A DNA stretch of 64,000 nt, taken from the NCBI RefSeq assembly GCF_021442325.1, contig NZ_CP087879.1, positions 1,550,001 to 1,614,000 on the forward strand, in the 5' to 3' direction. The notes under the pieces were generated by a model. It searched no databases. It was not told where the DNA came from and was given only the letters and a program-made list of their open reading frames with translations. Shown one piece after another: positions 26,822-36,500 of the stretch (position 1 is its first letter; each line of letters starts with the position of its first letter). The DNA is from Agromyces marinus. GTDB taxonomy: Bacteria; Actinomycetota; Actinomycetes; Actinomycetales; Microbacteriaceae. Position numbers and translations under genes: made by a program.

Positions 26822-27492
26822 GCGCCGACCCGCTTGCCGTCGAGGAGCGCGACGAGGTCGTCGAGGGTTCGACCCTCGAGGGTCGGCCAGACCGCATCCG
26901 CACGATCCGCGGGGATCGGGATCATGTGCGGCACCCCGATCGCGACCGCGCCGGCGCTCGTGGCCGAGGCCAGGCCCGTCGGGGAGTCCTCGATCGCGAT
27001 GCACTCGGCGATGTCGACCCCGAGCCGCCCGGCGGCGGCGAGGTACGGCTCGGGATGGGGCTTGGGAGCGGCGACCTCGTCGCCCGTCACGAGTTCGTCG
27101 AACGCGGCGAACGCGATCGCGCCGACGACGTCCTCGGCCATCGAGCGGATCGACATCGTCACGAGCGCCGTCGGGACGCCCGCGTCGCGGACCTGACGCA
27201 GCAGCTCCTGCGCGCCGGGCTGCCATGGCACCCCGTGCTGCGCGAGTTGCTCGCGCACGCGCTCGGTCAGTCGATGGACGATCGCGTCGGCCGGGAGGTC
27301 GACCCCGGCGCCCCGGAACACCTCGGCGGCGTCCCAGAGGCCCATGCCGACCATCCGGAGGGCGTCCTCGTGGGTCCAGGTTCCGCCGAACTCGTTGACG
27401 AGCTCGATCTCGGCCTGCATCCAGTAGGGCTCGGTGTCGACGATGGTGCCGTCCATGTCCCAGAGGACGGCGGCGGGGAGGCGCTTGGTCAC
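26818..27492 (-). CDS. HAD-superfamily hydrolase
   Basis: A 224-residue HAD phosphatase: motif I LWDMDGTIVDTEPYW, motif II TALVTMSIR, motif III KPHPEPYL and IAIEDSPTGLASATSAG. The cap is the alpha-helical C1 type of the beta-phosphoglucomutase/phosphatase subfamily. The substrate is unknown. I chose the GTG at 27492 because TAGAAT lies 8 nt upstream; the GTG at 27513 lies upstream of that -10. It is first in the operon with trmI. Confidence 0.88.
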   Translation of the reverse strand: MTKRLPAAVLWDMDGTIVDTEPYWMQAEIELVNEFGGTWTHEDALRMVGMGLWDAAEVFRGAGVDLPADAIVHRLTERVREQLAQHGVPWQPGAQELLRQVRDAGVPTALVTMSIRSMAEDVVGAIAFAAFDELVTGDEVAAPKPHPEPYLAAAGRLGVDIAECIAIEDSPTGLASATSAGAVAIGVPHMIPIPADRADAVWPTLEGRTLDDLVALLDGKRVGA

Positions 27493-27500
27493 AACCGGAG

Positions 27501-27506
27501 ATTCTA
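27501..27506 (-). promoter_or_regulatory. -10 hexamer upstream of the HAD gene
   Basis: TAGAAT on the minus strand, a near-consensus -10, 8 nt before the GTG at 27492. This implies a leaderless or almost leaderless transcript. Confidence 0.5.
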
Positions 27507-27527
27507 CGGGCACGGCCTATTGTTGAG

Positions 27528-28490
27528 GTGAGTCCGGACCTCCCGGGCTCGGGAAGCGGGGCGGACCGAGTGCAGCAGCCGACCGGGTTCGAGGGCGGGC
27601 GACTCCTCGTCGTGGCGTTCGAAGGGTGGAACGACGCCGGCGAAGCCGCCACCGGGGCCGCGAGACTGCTCGTCGAACGGCTCGGACTCGTCGAGATCGC
27701 CGCGGTCGACCCCGAGCTCTACTTCGACTACCAGTTCACCCGCCCCACCGTCGAGGCCGGACCGGACGGGATCCGCAGCATCTCCTGGCCCGGCGCGGCG
27801 ATCCTCGGCCCCGGCGCAGGCGGACGAGCCGCGCCCGACGAGGACGAGGTGGTGACCGGCCCAGGCGCCGACACGCTCCACGTTCTGCTCGGCGCGGAAC
27901 CCGCCCGGACCTGGAAGGGGTTCGCAGCCGAACTCGTCGATGCCGCGCTCGCAGCCGACATCGAGGGCGTCGTGCTGCTCGGCGCCATGCTCGCCGATGC
28001 GCCGCACACCCGGCCCCTGGCCGTGTTCGCCTCGAGCGAGAACCCCGAGGTGCGCGCCGCACTCGGGGTCGAGCGCTCCACCTACGAGGGCCCCGTCGGC
28101 ATCCTCAGCATCATCGCCGACCAGGCCGAACGCGCCGGCATCCCGACCGTCTCGCTCTGGGCCTCGGTCCCCCACTACGTCCACAACGCGCCCTCGCCGA
28201 AGGCCGTGCTCGCGCTGCTCGGCAAGGTCGAGGAGCTCACCGGGCTGAGCATCCCCCGCGGCACGCTCGAGGCCGAGGCGAACGCGTGGGAGGCCAACGT
28301 CGACGCGCTCGCGGCCGACGACGACGAGATGGCCGGGTACATCGCCCAGCTCGAACAGGCACGCGACGCGGCCGACTCGCCCGAGGCATCCGGCGAGGCG
28401 ATCGCGCAGGAGTTCGAACGCTACCTCCGTCGTCGGGGCGACCAGCCGGGCGGCGGGGGCGGCACGTGGCGGCCCCGCGACGGCGCCTGA
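27528..28490 (+). CDS. PAC2 family protein
   Basis: The 320-residue protein matches PAC2 (proteasome assembly chaperone 2-like): LLVVAFEGWNDAGEAATGAARLL, QFTRPTVE, VLLGAMLADAPHTRP, GPVGILSIIADQAERAGIPTVSLWASVPHYV. Actinobacterial members are common, with unclear function. The helical C-terminus ends in a Gly-rich tail. The start may be GTG 27528 or GTG 27570; neither has a strong ribosome binding site, and TATTGT lies only 4 nt before the first. Confidence 0.88.
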   Translation: MSPDLPGSGSGADRVQQPTGFEGGRLLVVAFEGWNDAGEAATGAARLLVERLGLVEIAAVDPELYFDYQFTRPTVEAGPDGIRSISWPGAAILGPGAGGRAAPDEDEVVTGPGADTLHVLLGAEPARTWKGFAAELVDAALAADIEGVVLLGAMLADAPHTRPLAVFASSENPEVRAALGVERSTYEGPVGILSIIADQAERAGIPTVSLWASVPHYVHNAPSPKAVLALLGKVEELTGLSIPRGTLEAEANAWEANVDALAADDDEMAGYIAQLEQARDAADSPEASGEAIAQEFERYLRRRGDQPGGGGGTWRPRDGA

Positions 28491-28518
28491 CGCGGCATCC
28501 GCTGTCGCCTGCTCGACG

Positions 28519-29340
28519 TCAGAGCGGCTCGATCACCCCGGCGCCGAGCAGCACGAACACCGCCACGCCGAGCGCGATGCGGTAGATCACGAACGGCAGG
28601 AAGCTGTGGCGTGAGATCCATTTCATGAAGAACGCGATGACCAGGATCGCGACGCCGAACGCGACCGCCGTCGCGACGGCGGTCTCCAGGCCGTTGTACA
28701 CGCTCGGCTCGCCCCAGCTCTTGAACAGCTGGTAGAAGCCCGAACCGAACACGGCCGGAATCGCGAGCAGGAACGCATATCGAGCGGCGGCGGCGCGTTC
28801 GTACCCGAGCAGCAGCCCCATGGTGATCGTGCCGCCCGAGCGCGAGACCCCGGGGACGAGCGAGAGCGACTGCGCGAGGCCGAACCAGATGCCGTGCGGG
28901 TAGGTCAGGTCGCCGAGCTTGCGGCGCTTCGCGCCGGCCCAGTCAGCCAGCCCCAGCACGATGCCGAACAGGATGAGCATCGTCGCCGTGATGTACAGCG
29001 AACGGAACACGGTCTCGATGTACTCCTGGAGCAGCAGTCCGAGCACCACGATCGGGATCGAACCGATGATGATCAGCCACCCCATGCGCGCGTCGGGGTC
29101 GTTGCGTGGCACACGGCCGAAGAGCGACCCGAACCAGTGCGAGATGATCCGCACGATGTCCCGCCAGAAGAAGACGACCACCGCGGCCTCGGTCCCGATC
29201 TGCGTGATCGCGGTGAACGCCGCGCCGGGGTCGGCCGCGGTGGGCAGGAACTCCCCGAGGATGCGCAGGTGCGCGCTCGAAGAGATCGGCAGGAACTCGG
29301 TGAGTCCCTGCACGAGGCCGAGGATGATGGCTTCGAACAC
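28519..29340 (-). CDS. uppP: Undecaprenyl-diphosphatase UppP (BacA)
   Basis: A 273-residue multi-helix membrane protein with the UppP signatures: [23 protein letters not shown] and the second [19 protein letters not shown] motif, which hold the catalytic Glu/Ser/Arg groups. It dephosphorylates undecaprenyl pyrophosphate so that the lipid carrier can be reused in cell-wall synthesis. Resistance to bacitracin is a known effect of its overproduction. GTG start. Confidence 0.96.
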   Translation of the reverse strand: MFEAIILGLVQGLTEFLPISSSAHLRILGEFLPTAADPGAAFTAITQIGTEAAVVVFFWRDIVRIISHWFGSLFGRVPRNDPDARMGWLIIIGSIPIVVLGLLLQEYIETVFRSLYITATMLILFGIVLGLADWAGAKRRKLGDLTYPHGIWFGLAQSLSLVPGVSRSGGTITMGLLLGYERAAAARYAFLLAIPAVFGSGFYQLFKSWGEPSVYNGLETAVATAVAFGVAILVIAFFMKWISRHSFLPFVIYRIALGVAVFVLLGAGVIEPL

Positions 29341-29399
29341 GGGTGGGTCGCCTTACCGCCCCCACGGATGAGGGCATCGGAGCGTCGTCGGGAAGGGCG

Positions 29400-30749
29400 T
29401 CAGTACGACAGGAGGAGGTCCTTCAGAACCTGCCTCCCGAAGACTAGCCCGTCCAGCGGGACCCGTTCGTCGACGCCGTGGAACATCGCCGGGAAGTCGA
29501 GGGTGTCCGGAAGGCGGAGCGGCGCGAACCCGTAGCCCGAGATCCCGAGTCGCGACAGCGCCTTGTTGTCGGTGCCGCCGCTCAGCAGGTACGGGAAGAC
29601 CGCGGCGTCCGGGTCGTGGGTGCGCAGCGCGCCCGTGACCGCGTCGACCAGCGGACCGTGCGTCGGGGCCTCGAGGCCGACATCCCGATGCACGACCTCG
29701 ATCTCGACGTCCGGGCCCGCCATCTCGGCGATCTCGGCGAGGACCGCGTCCTCCTCGCCCGGGAGGGTCCGGATGTCGATGAGGGCCTCCGCACGGTCGG
29801 GGATGACGTTGTGCTTGTACCCGCCGAGCAGCTGGGTCGGGTTCGACGTCGTGCGCAGCGTCGCCGTGATGAACCCGGAGGCCGAACCGGTCGCGAGCGC
29901 GAGCTCGTCGGGTGAGACCTGCTCCGGATCGACCCCGAGTGCGCCCGCCACCGCGGCGAGCAGCTCGCGCGTCGTGTCGGTCAGCCGCACGGGCCACTCC
30001 CTGCGACCGATGCGCGCGACCGCCTCGGCGAGCTTGGTCACCGCGTTGTCGTGGATGAGCCGCGATCCGTGCGCGGCCGTGCCGCGCGCGATCAGGCGCA
30101 CCCACAGCAGCGCCTTCTCGCCGGTCTGCAGCAGGTAGGCGCGCTTGCCGCCGACCGTCACCGAGTATCCGCCGACCTCGCTGATCGCCTCGGTCGCGCC
30201 CGCGAACAGCTCCGGATGCTCGTCGACGAGCCAGCTCGCGCCGAAGAGGCCCCCGGCCTCCTCGTCGGCGAAGAAGCCGAGCACGAGTTCGCGCTCGGGC
30301 AGGCGCCCCTCGGCGAGGATGTCGCCGACCGCGGTGAGGATCATGGCGTCCATGTCCTTCATGTCGACCGCTCCGCGCCCCCACAGCATGCCGTCGCGGA
30401 TCTCACCCGCGAACGGGTCGACGCTCCAGTTGCGCGGATCCGCCGGAACGACGTCGAGGTGACCGTGCAGGACCAGCGCCGGCTTGTCGGGGTTTGCACC
30501 GGGCACGCGGGCGACGACGTTGGCGCGCGTGGGGGCGGACTCGAGCACGACCGGGTCGAGCCCCATGCGGCGCAGGTGCGCCTCGACGTACTCCGCGGCC
30601 TCGCGCTCGCCGTTCGAGCGGCCCTCGCCGTGGTTCGTCGTGTCGAAGCGGATCAGGTCGCGCGCGATGGCGACGGTCTCGTCGAGGGCTTCGGTCGCGC
30701 GGTGCTCGCCGGTCGCGTGGGCGTCGCGGGCAGGGGTGGTCTCGGACAT
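29400..30749 (-). CDS. M20 family metallopeptidase
   Basis: A 449-residue M20 peptidase/deacylase. The metal ligands are in LVLHGHLDVVPAD (His, Asp), WGRGAVDMKD (Asp), FFADEEAGG (catalytic Glu, ligand Glu), and a late His in MFHGVDERV. The dimerisation domain lies between (ARGTAAHGS). The exact substrate (dipeptide, acyl amino acid) is not known. ATG 30749 was chosen over GTG 30758 because GGAG lies just before it. Confidence 0.9.
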   Translation of the reverse strand: MSETTPARDAHATGEHRATEALDETVAIARDLIRFDTTNHGEGRSNGEREAAEYVEAHLRRMGLDPVVLESAPTRANVVARVPGANPDKPALVLHGHLDVVPADPRNWSVDPFAGEIRDGMLWGRGAVDMKDMDAMILTAVGDILAEGRLPERELVLGFFADEEAGGLFGASWLVDEHPELFAGATEAISEVGGYSVTVGGKRAYLLQTGEKALLWVRLIARGTAAHGSRLIHDNAVTKLAEAVARIGRREWPVRLTDTTRELLAAVAGALGVDPEQVSPDELALATGSASGFITATLRTTSNPTQLLGGYKHNVIPDRAEALIDIRTLPGEEDAVLAEIAEMAGPDVEIEVVHRDVGLEAPTHGPLVDAVTGALRTHDPDAAVFPYLLSGGTDNKALSRLGISGYGFAPLRLPDTLDFPAMFHGVDERVPLDGLVFGRQVLKDLLLSY

Positions 30750-30952
30750 GCGCTCCACGCTAGCGCCCGGCGGCTCGGGTCGTCGTGCGGATCGTCCGTG
30801 ACCGCCGTCGAGATCGTGCGGAATCCACTTTCCGGGGTGTGACCTGCGGCTGCGTCCCGGCGGGCATCCGCACGGTCTCCCCGTGGTCTGGAGGCCCCGG
30901 AAACCGTGCTAATGTCTTCTACGGCCGCTGAGCGATCAGAGGCCGAGACAAC

Positions 30953-31036
30953 GCGCGGGTGGCGGAAATGGCAGACGCGCTAGCTTGAGGTGCTAGTGCC
31001 CTAACGGGCGTGGGGGTTCAAGTCCCCCCTCGCGCA
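30953..31036 (+). tRNA. tRNA-Leu (anticodon GAG)
   Basis: The 84-nt gene folds as a class II tRNA: acceptor GCGCGGG / CTCGCGC with one G-U pair, anticodon stem CTAGC / GCTAG with loop TTGAGGT (anticodon GAG at 30987-30989), a long variable arm (GCCCTAACGGGC) and T-arm GGGGGTTCAAGTCCCCC. CCA is not encoded. It reads CTC and CTT leucine codons; CTC is the main Leu codon here together with CTG. Confidence 0.96.
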
Positions 31037-31047
31037 CGCGTTGTGAG

Positions 31048-31075
31048 AAAGGCCGGATCTTCGGATCCGGCCTTT
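31048..31075 (+). terminator. Terminator after tRNA-Leu
   Basis: AAAGGCCGGATC-TTCG-GATCCGGCCTTT: a perfect 12-bp stem closed by a stable TTCG tetraloop, ending in a short T-run. Confidence 0.9.
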
Positions 31076-31162
31076 CGTCGTTTCCGGAGGGTGCTGTTCC
31101 GGGCCGTGCCGCGGGAGCCCGCATCGTCATCCGGTCGACGACCGAGTGCGCCTGCCCTGCTG

Positions 31163-31189
31163 AGCGGCGGACGCGTGGCATCCGCCGCT
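31163..31189. terminator. Second hairpin upstream of the SOS operon
   Basis: AGCGGCGGA (31163-31171) pairs with TCCGCCGCT (31181-31189). It lies just before the LexA box and may shield the mutasome operon from upstream transcription. Confidence 0.45.
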
Positions 31190-31197
31190 TGCGGGAT

Positions 31198-31213
31198 TCG
31201 AACATATCTTCGA
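31198..31213. promoter_or_regulatory. LexA (SOS) box
   Basis: TCGAACATATCTTCGA fits the actinobacterial/Gram-positive SOS box TCGAAC-N4-GTTCGA with a single mismatch (C for G). It ends 10 nt before the imuA' start, in the promoter position, so binding of LexA would block transcription. Confidence 0.88.
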
Positions 31214-31223
31214 ATATTGAGAG

Positions 31224-31958
31224 GTGAAGACCGCACCTGCCCCGACCGCTCCCGCGGCGCACCTCGAGCGGGTCGAGCAGTTGCAGGCCCGCATCCGCGG
31301 GATGCAGGCCACCCGGCTCGACAGCCGGGCCGTGCCCACGCACCCGGCGCTCGCCTCGGTGCTGCCGGGCGGTGCCTTGCGCGAGGGTGCGGTCGTGCGG
31401 GTCGAGGGGTCGGCGTCGCTGCTCATGGCCGCGCTCGCGGGGCCGTCGCAGAGCGGGCGCTGGGTCGCGGTGGCCGGCTTCCCCGAGTTCGGCGTCGAAG
31501 CGGCGGCCCGGTTCGGCATCGACCTGGAACGGCTCGTGCTGGTGCCCCATCCGGGCCGGCAGTGGCTGAGCGTCGCCGCGGCGCTCGCCGATGTGATCCC
31601 CGTGGTCGCGGTGCGCCCAGCGGGCGCGCTCGCACCCGCCGAGGCGGCCCGGTTCGCGGCCCGGTTGCGTCAGCGCGGCACCCTGCTCCTCGTCGACGGG
31701 CCGTGGCCGGGCAGCGATGCGCGGCTCGGACTCGAGCGCAGCGACTGGACCGGGCTCGAGCGCGGCCACGGGCACCTCGTCGAGCGCGAGGTCGTCGTGC
31801 GGGTGACCGGTCGCGGCGAGGTCGGGCGGGGAAGCCTGCGCCGGCTCCGCCTGCCCGCGCGCGATGCGCAGGTCGCGGTCGCGGACGCCGTGGCATCCAC
31901 CGGCGCGGATGCCACGGGCATCGTGCACCGGCCCGACTTCACCGCGAGGGCCTCATGA
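31224..31958 (+). CDS. imuA': ImuA' SOS mutagenesis protein (RecA/SulA-like)
   Basis: A 244-residue RecA-like protein: ATRLDSRAVPTHPALASVLPGGALREGAVVRVEG, then LLMAALAGPSQSGRWVAVAGFPEFGVEAAARFGIDLERLVLVPHPG, the ImuA/SulA pattern. It lacks a normal Walker A lysine motif. In mycobacteria ImuA' works with ImuB and DnaE2 in damage-induced mutagenesis. It starts with GTG at 31224, a few nt after the LexA box, and its stop overlaps imuB (ATGA). Confidence 0.86.
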   Translation: MKTAPAPTAPAAHLERVEQLQARIRGMQATRLDSRAVPTHPALASVLPGGALREGAVVRVEGSASLLMAALAGPSQSGRWVAVAGFPEFGVEAAARFGIDLERLVLVPHPGRQWLSVAAALADVIPVVAVRPAGALAPAEAARFAARLRQRGTLLLVDGPWPGSDARLGLERSDWTGLERGHGHLVEREVVVRVTGRGEVGRGSLRRLRLPARDAQVAVADAVASTGADATGIVHRPDFTARAS

Positions 31959-33517
31959 GCGGGGCCGTTCGCAGCATCGTGCTCTGGTGCCCGGACTGGC
32001 CCGTGCTCGCCGCGTGCCGCGACGCCGGGCTCGACCCGGGTGCGCCGGTCGCCCTGACCGAGGCCGGGCAGGTGCATTCGTGCTCGGCGGCGGCTCGGCG
32101 CGACGGGGTCGCACGCGGGCTGAGGCTGCGCGAGGCGCAGTACCGCTCCCCCGCGCTCGAGGTCCTGCCGTACGACGCCGCGCTCGATCACCGCGCGTTC
32201 GAGCCGGTCGTGCGCGGCATCGAGGCGATCGTGCCCGGCGTGCAGGTCGTGCGGCCGGGCACGCTCGCGATGCGGGCGCGCGGGCCGGCGCGGTACTACG
32301 GCGACGAGGATGCCGCGGCGCGCGCGCTGCTCGCGGCGGTCGCCGAGCACGGCATCGCGGGGGCCTGCGTGGGCGTCGCCGACGGGCCGTTCGCCGCGGA
32401 GCAGGCGGCGCGCGCGGCGGGCGCGCATCCGGATTCGGCCGGGCGACGGGTGCTGGCGGTGCCACCGGAGGGGTCGGCGGGGTTCCTGGCCCCGTTGCCG
32501 GTCTCGCTCGTCGTCGACGCGCGCACGACGACGTTGCTGCATCGGCTGGGCGTGCGCACGCTCGGCGGGTTCGCGGCGCTCCCGGAGGAGGACGTCCGGC
32601 GGAGGTTCGGGGCGGCCGGCGCGTTCGCGCACGACCGCGCCGCGGGTCGCGAACGCTCCCGGGTGGCTCCGCGCACCCCGCCGCCCGACTTCGAGGTCGA
32701 GCAGCACTTCGAGCCTCCGCTCGAGCGGATCGACCAGCTCGCGTTCGCGTTCCGGGTGCGCGCCGAGGAGTTCATCGAGCGGATGCGGGCGAAGCGACTC
32801 GTGTGCACCGGCATCCGGGTCGAGCTCGACGACGACCGCGGGGGCCATTCGAGTCGCAGTTGGCTGCACCCGCACTGGTTCACGCCGGCCGATGTCGTCG
32901 ATCGGGTCCGTTGGCAGTTGCAGGGTGCGGGGCCGGCCGATGCCGGGCTCGAGGCGCCCATCGTGCGGCTGCGGATCGTGCCCGAGCGGGTGGATTCCAC
33001 GGGCAACCACGAGGAGGGGCTGTGGGGCGGCGGCCCCGACGAGCGCGTGCACCACGGGCTCACGCGCGTGCAGAGCATGCTCGGGCACGAGGGCGTGCTC
33101 ACGGCCGCGGTCGGCGGCGGGCGCATGCTCGCAGACCGCCAGGTGCTCGTGCCGTGGGGCGACCGCCCGCCCGAGGGCGCCGCGGCCGAGGCTCCCTGGC
33201 CGGGAAGCCTGCCCGCGCTCGCTCCGGCGAGCGTGTTCCGGGAACGGCCCGCGGTGGCGTTGACGGATGCCGCGGGCGCCTCGGTCGCGGTCGATGCGCG
33301 CGGCACGATCTCGTCGCCGCCCGCGTCGTTCGCGGTCGCCGGTGCGGTGCCCGCGCCGGTGCGAGCGTGGGCGGGTCCGTGGCCGGTCGTGGAGCGGTGG
33401 TGGGATCCGGTGCGCGCCCGACGGGTGCACCGGTTCCAGGTGGTCGATCACGAGGGGTGCGCGTGGCTGCTGGTCCGCGATGCCGAGGGCTGGTGGGCCG
33501 AGGCGAGGTACGACTGA
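31955..33517 (+). CDS. imuB: ImuB, Y-family polymerase-like mutasome subunit
   Basis: The 520-residue protein is a DinB-like fold with a long C-terminal extension. The N-terminus reads IVLWCPDWPVLAA in place of the active-site DxDxFF of true Y-family polymerases, so catalysis is doubtful. A helix-hairpin-helix/finger part follows (LLHRLGVRTLGGFAALPEEDVRRRFG). ImuB links ImuA', the beta clamp and DnaE2. The ATG overlaps imuA' by 4 nt. Confidence 0.9.
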   Translation: MSGAVRSIVLWCPDWPVLAACRDAGLDPGAPVALTEAGQVHSCSAAARRDGVARGLRLREAQYRSPALEVLPYDAALDHRAFEPVVRGIEAIVPGVQVVRPGTLAMRARGPARYYGDEDAAARALLAAVAEHGIAGACVGVADGPFAAEQAARAAGAHPDSAGRRVLAVPPEGSAGFLAPLPVSLVVDARTTTLLHRLGVRTLGGFAALPEEDVRRRFGAAGAFAHDRAAGRERSRVAPRTPPPDFEVEQHFEPPLERIDQLAFAFRVRAEEFIERMRAKRLVCTGIRVELDDDRGGHSSRSWLHPHWFTPADVVDRVRWQLQGAGPADAGLEAPIVRLRIVPERVDSTGNHEEGLWGGGPDERVHHGLTRVQSMLGHEGVLTAAVGGGRMLADRQVLVPWGDRPPEGAAAEAPWPGSLPALAPASVFRERPAVALTDAAGASVAVDARGTISSPPASFAVAGAVPAPVRAWAGPWPVVERWWDPVRARRVHRFQVVDHEGCAWLLVRDAEGWWAEARYD

Positions 33518-33546
33518 TGCGCGGGGCGAACAGGGGGTGATGCGCG

Positions 33547-36500
33547 GTGGGGTGGAACAATCCCGAGATCCCGTGGAGCGAGCTCGAGCGGCGGCTCTCC
33601 GATCGGCAGCGGCCGGGCGGGTCGGGCGGCGGGGCGGACGCGCCGCGCAGCCCGGGCGGCGGGCGCGGTGACGGCGGCGACGCCCCGGGGTGGAGTCGGA
33701 AGCGGCATCCGTATCGCCCTCCAGAGGGCGAGGACGGGCGGGACGGGCCGGCGCGACCGCTCGGTCCGGCCGTCCCGTACGCCGAACTGCACGCGCACTC
33801 GACGTTCAGCTTCCTCGACGGCGCGTCGGGGCCCGAGCGCCTCGTCGAGGAGGCGCACCGCCTGGGGCTCACCGGGCTGGCGATCACCGACCACGACGGG
33901 TTCTACGGCATCGTGCGGTTCGCCGAGGCGGCCGAGGCGTACCCCGAGCTCGAGACGGTGTACGGCGCCGAGCTCTCGTTCGGCCTCAGCCGGCCGCAGA
34001 TGGGTGCGGCCGACCCCGAGGGCGATCACCTGCTCGTCCTCGCGGCGCGCGAGGAGGGCTACCACCGACTCGCTGCGGCGATCACCGCGGGCCAGCTCGC
34101 CGGCGGTGAGAAGGGGCGCCCGGTTTACGACCTCGACGACCTCGGCGCGCGCGCGGGCGGCCAGTGGGTGGTCTCGACCGGGTGCCGCAAGGGTGCGGTG
34201 CGCCGGGCGCTCGCGGGCGAGGGCGGGGCGGATGCCGCGTGGCGCGAGCTCGACCGGCTCGTCGCGGTGTTCGGCCGAGACCAGATCGTCGTCGAACTCA
34301 CCGACCACGGCGACCCGCACGACCAGGTGCGCAACGACGTGCTCGCCGAGCTCGCGGCCCGCGCGCGCGTGCCCGCGCTCGCGACGAACGCGGTGCACTA
34401 CGCGACGCCCGACGAGCATCGTCTCGCGGCGGCGCTCGCCGCCGTGCGGGCGCGGCGCAGCCTCGACGAACTCGACGGCTGGCTGCCCGCGTCCGACGGG
34501 CGGCACCTGCGTTCGGGTGCGGAGATGCTGGCGCGGTTCGCGCGCCATCCGGGTGCCGTCGCCCAGTCGGCGACGCTCGCCCGCGACCTGTCCTTCCGGC
34601 TCCGGAGCGCCCGGCCGAGGCTGCCGAAGCTCGACGTGCCCGATGGGCACACGCCCATGTCGTGGCTGCGCGAACTGGTGCGACGTGGTGCCGAGCTGCG
34701 CTACCCGGGGGTTCCGGGTCACGTGCGCGACCGGCTCGCGAAGGAGCTCGACGTGATCGAGCAGAAGGACTTCCCCGGCTACTTCCTCATCGTGCACGAT
34801 CTCGTGCAGGAGGCGCGCCGTCGCGGCATCCTCTGCCAGGGTCGCGGATCGGCGGCGAACTCGGCGGTCTGCTACGTGCTGGAGATCACCGGGGTCGACT
34901 CGATCTTCTACGGGCTGCCGTTCGAGCGCTTCCTGTCGTCGCTGCGCGACGAGGAGCCCGACATCGACGTCGACTTCGACTCCGATCGGCGTGAGGAGAT
35001 CATCCAGTACGTCTACGGCAAGTACGGGCGGATGAACGCCGCGCAGGTCGCGAACGTCATCAGCTACCGCCCGAAGGGCGCGGTGCGCGACATGGCGAAG
35101 GCGCTCGGCTACTCGACCGGGCAGCAGGATGCGTGGTCGCGGCAGGTCGAGCGCTGGGGTTCGGTGGTCGAATCCGACGAGCACGACATCCCGGGGCCGG
35201 TGGTCGAGCTGGCCGAGCAGCTGCTGACGTTCCCGCGGCACCTCGGCATCCACTCGGGCGGCATGGTGCTCACCGATCGGCCGGTCGGCGAGGTGTGCCC
35301 CATCGAGCACGCGCGCATGGAGCAGCGCACGGTGCTGCAGTGGGACAAGGACGACTGCGCCTGGATGGGCCTGGTCAAGTTCGACCTGCTCGGGCTCGGC
35401 ATGCTCGCGGCGCTGCAGTACACGTTCGACCTCGTGCGCGAGCACACCGGCGAGCAGTGGGAACTCGCGACGATCCCGAAGGAGGAGGGGGCCGTCTACG
35501 ACATGCTGTGCCGGGCGGATTCGATCGGGGTGTTCCAGGTCGAGTCGCGCGCGCAGATGGGCACGCTCCCCCGCCTGCAGCCCCGGTGCTTCTACGACCT
35601 CGTGGTCGAGATCGCGCTCATCCGTCCGGGCCCCGTGCAGGGCGGAGCCGTGCACCCCTACATCCGGCGCCGCACGGGCGAGGAACAGGTGACCTACCTG
35701 CACCCCAAGCTCGAACCGGTGCTGCGGCGCACGCTCGGGGTTCCGCTGTTCCAGGAGCAGCTCATGCAGATGGCCGTCGCGGTCGGCGACTGCGACGCGG
35801 CCGACGCCGACCTGCTGCGCCGGGCGATGGGCTCCAAGCGGGGCGTGGAGAAGATCGAGCGGCTGCGCGCGAAGCTGTTCGACGGTATGGCACGCAACGG
35901 CATCGAAGCGGATGTCGCCGAGTCGATCTACGCCAAGATCGAGGCGTTCGCGAACTTCGGGTTCGCCGAGAGCCACGCGATCAGCTTCGGACTGCTGGTC
36001 TATGCGAGTTCGTGGTTGAAGCTGCACTACCCGGCGGCGTTCCTCGCGGCGCTGTTGCGAGCGCAGCCGATGGGGTTCTACTCGCCGCACACGCTCACCG
36101 CCGACGCGCGCCGGCACGGCGTCGAACTGCGCCGCCCCGACCTGGCGCGCTCGGGTGTGCACGCGGGGCTCGAGGCGTCGGAGCCCGCCGACACGGCAGC
36201 GGATGCCGCGACCGGCGCCCGTGGCATCCGCTCGCCCACCGGCATGCCCGGCTGCGCCGGCCCGCAACCGCCCGTCGGCCGGTTCGATCGCGACGCGCCC
36301 GACCGCTCGGCGGAGCACCGCCGCGACGGCGCGTTCGCGGTGCGCCTGGGCCTGGCCGACGTGACCTCGATCGGTACCGCGGTCGCCGAGCGCATCGTCG
36401 CCGAACGCGACGCGCACGGCCCGTACCGCGACATGGCCGACCTGTCCCGGCGGGCCGACCTCGATGCGACGCAGCTCGAGGCGCTCGCCGCGGCCGGGGC

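Noticed and set aside
30953-31036. tRNA-Leu as an integration site for a mobile element
   Set aside because: No integrase, no repeated tRNA 3' end and no base-composition change were seen on either side.
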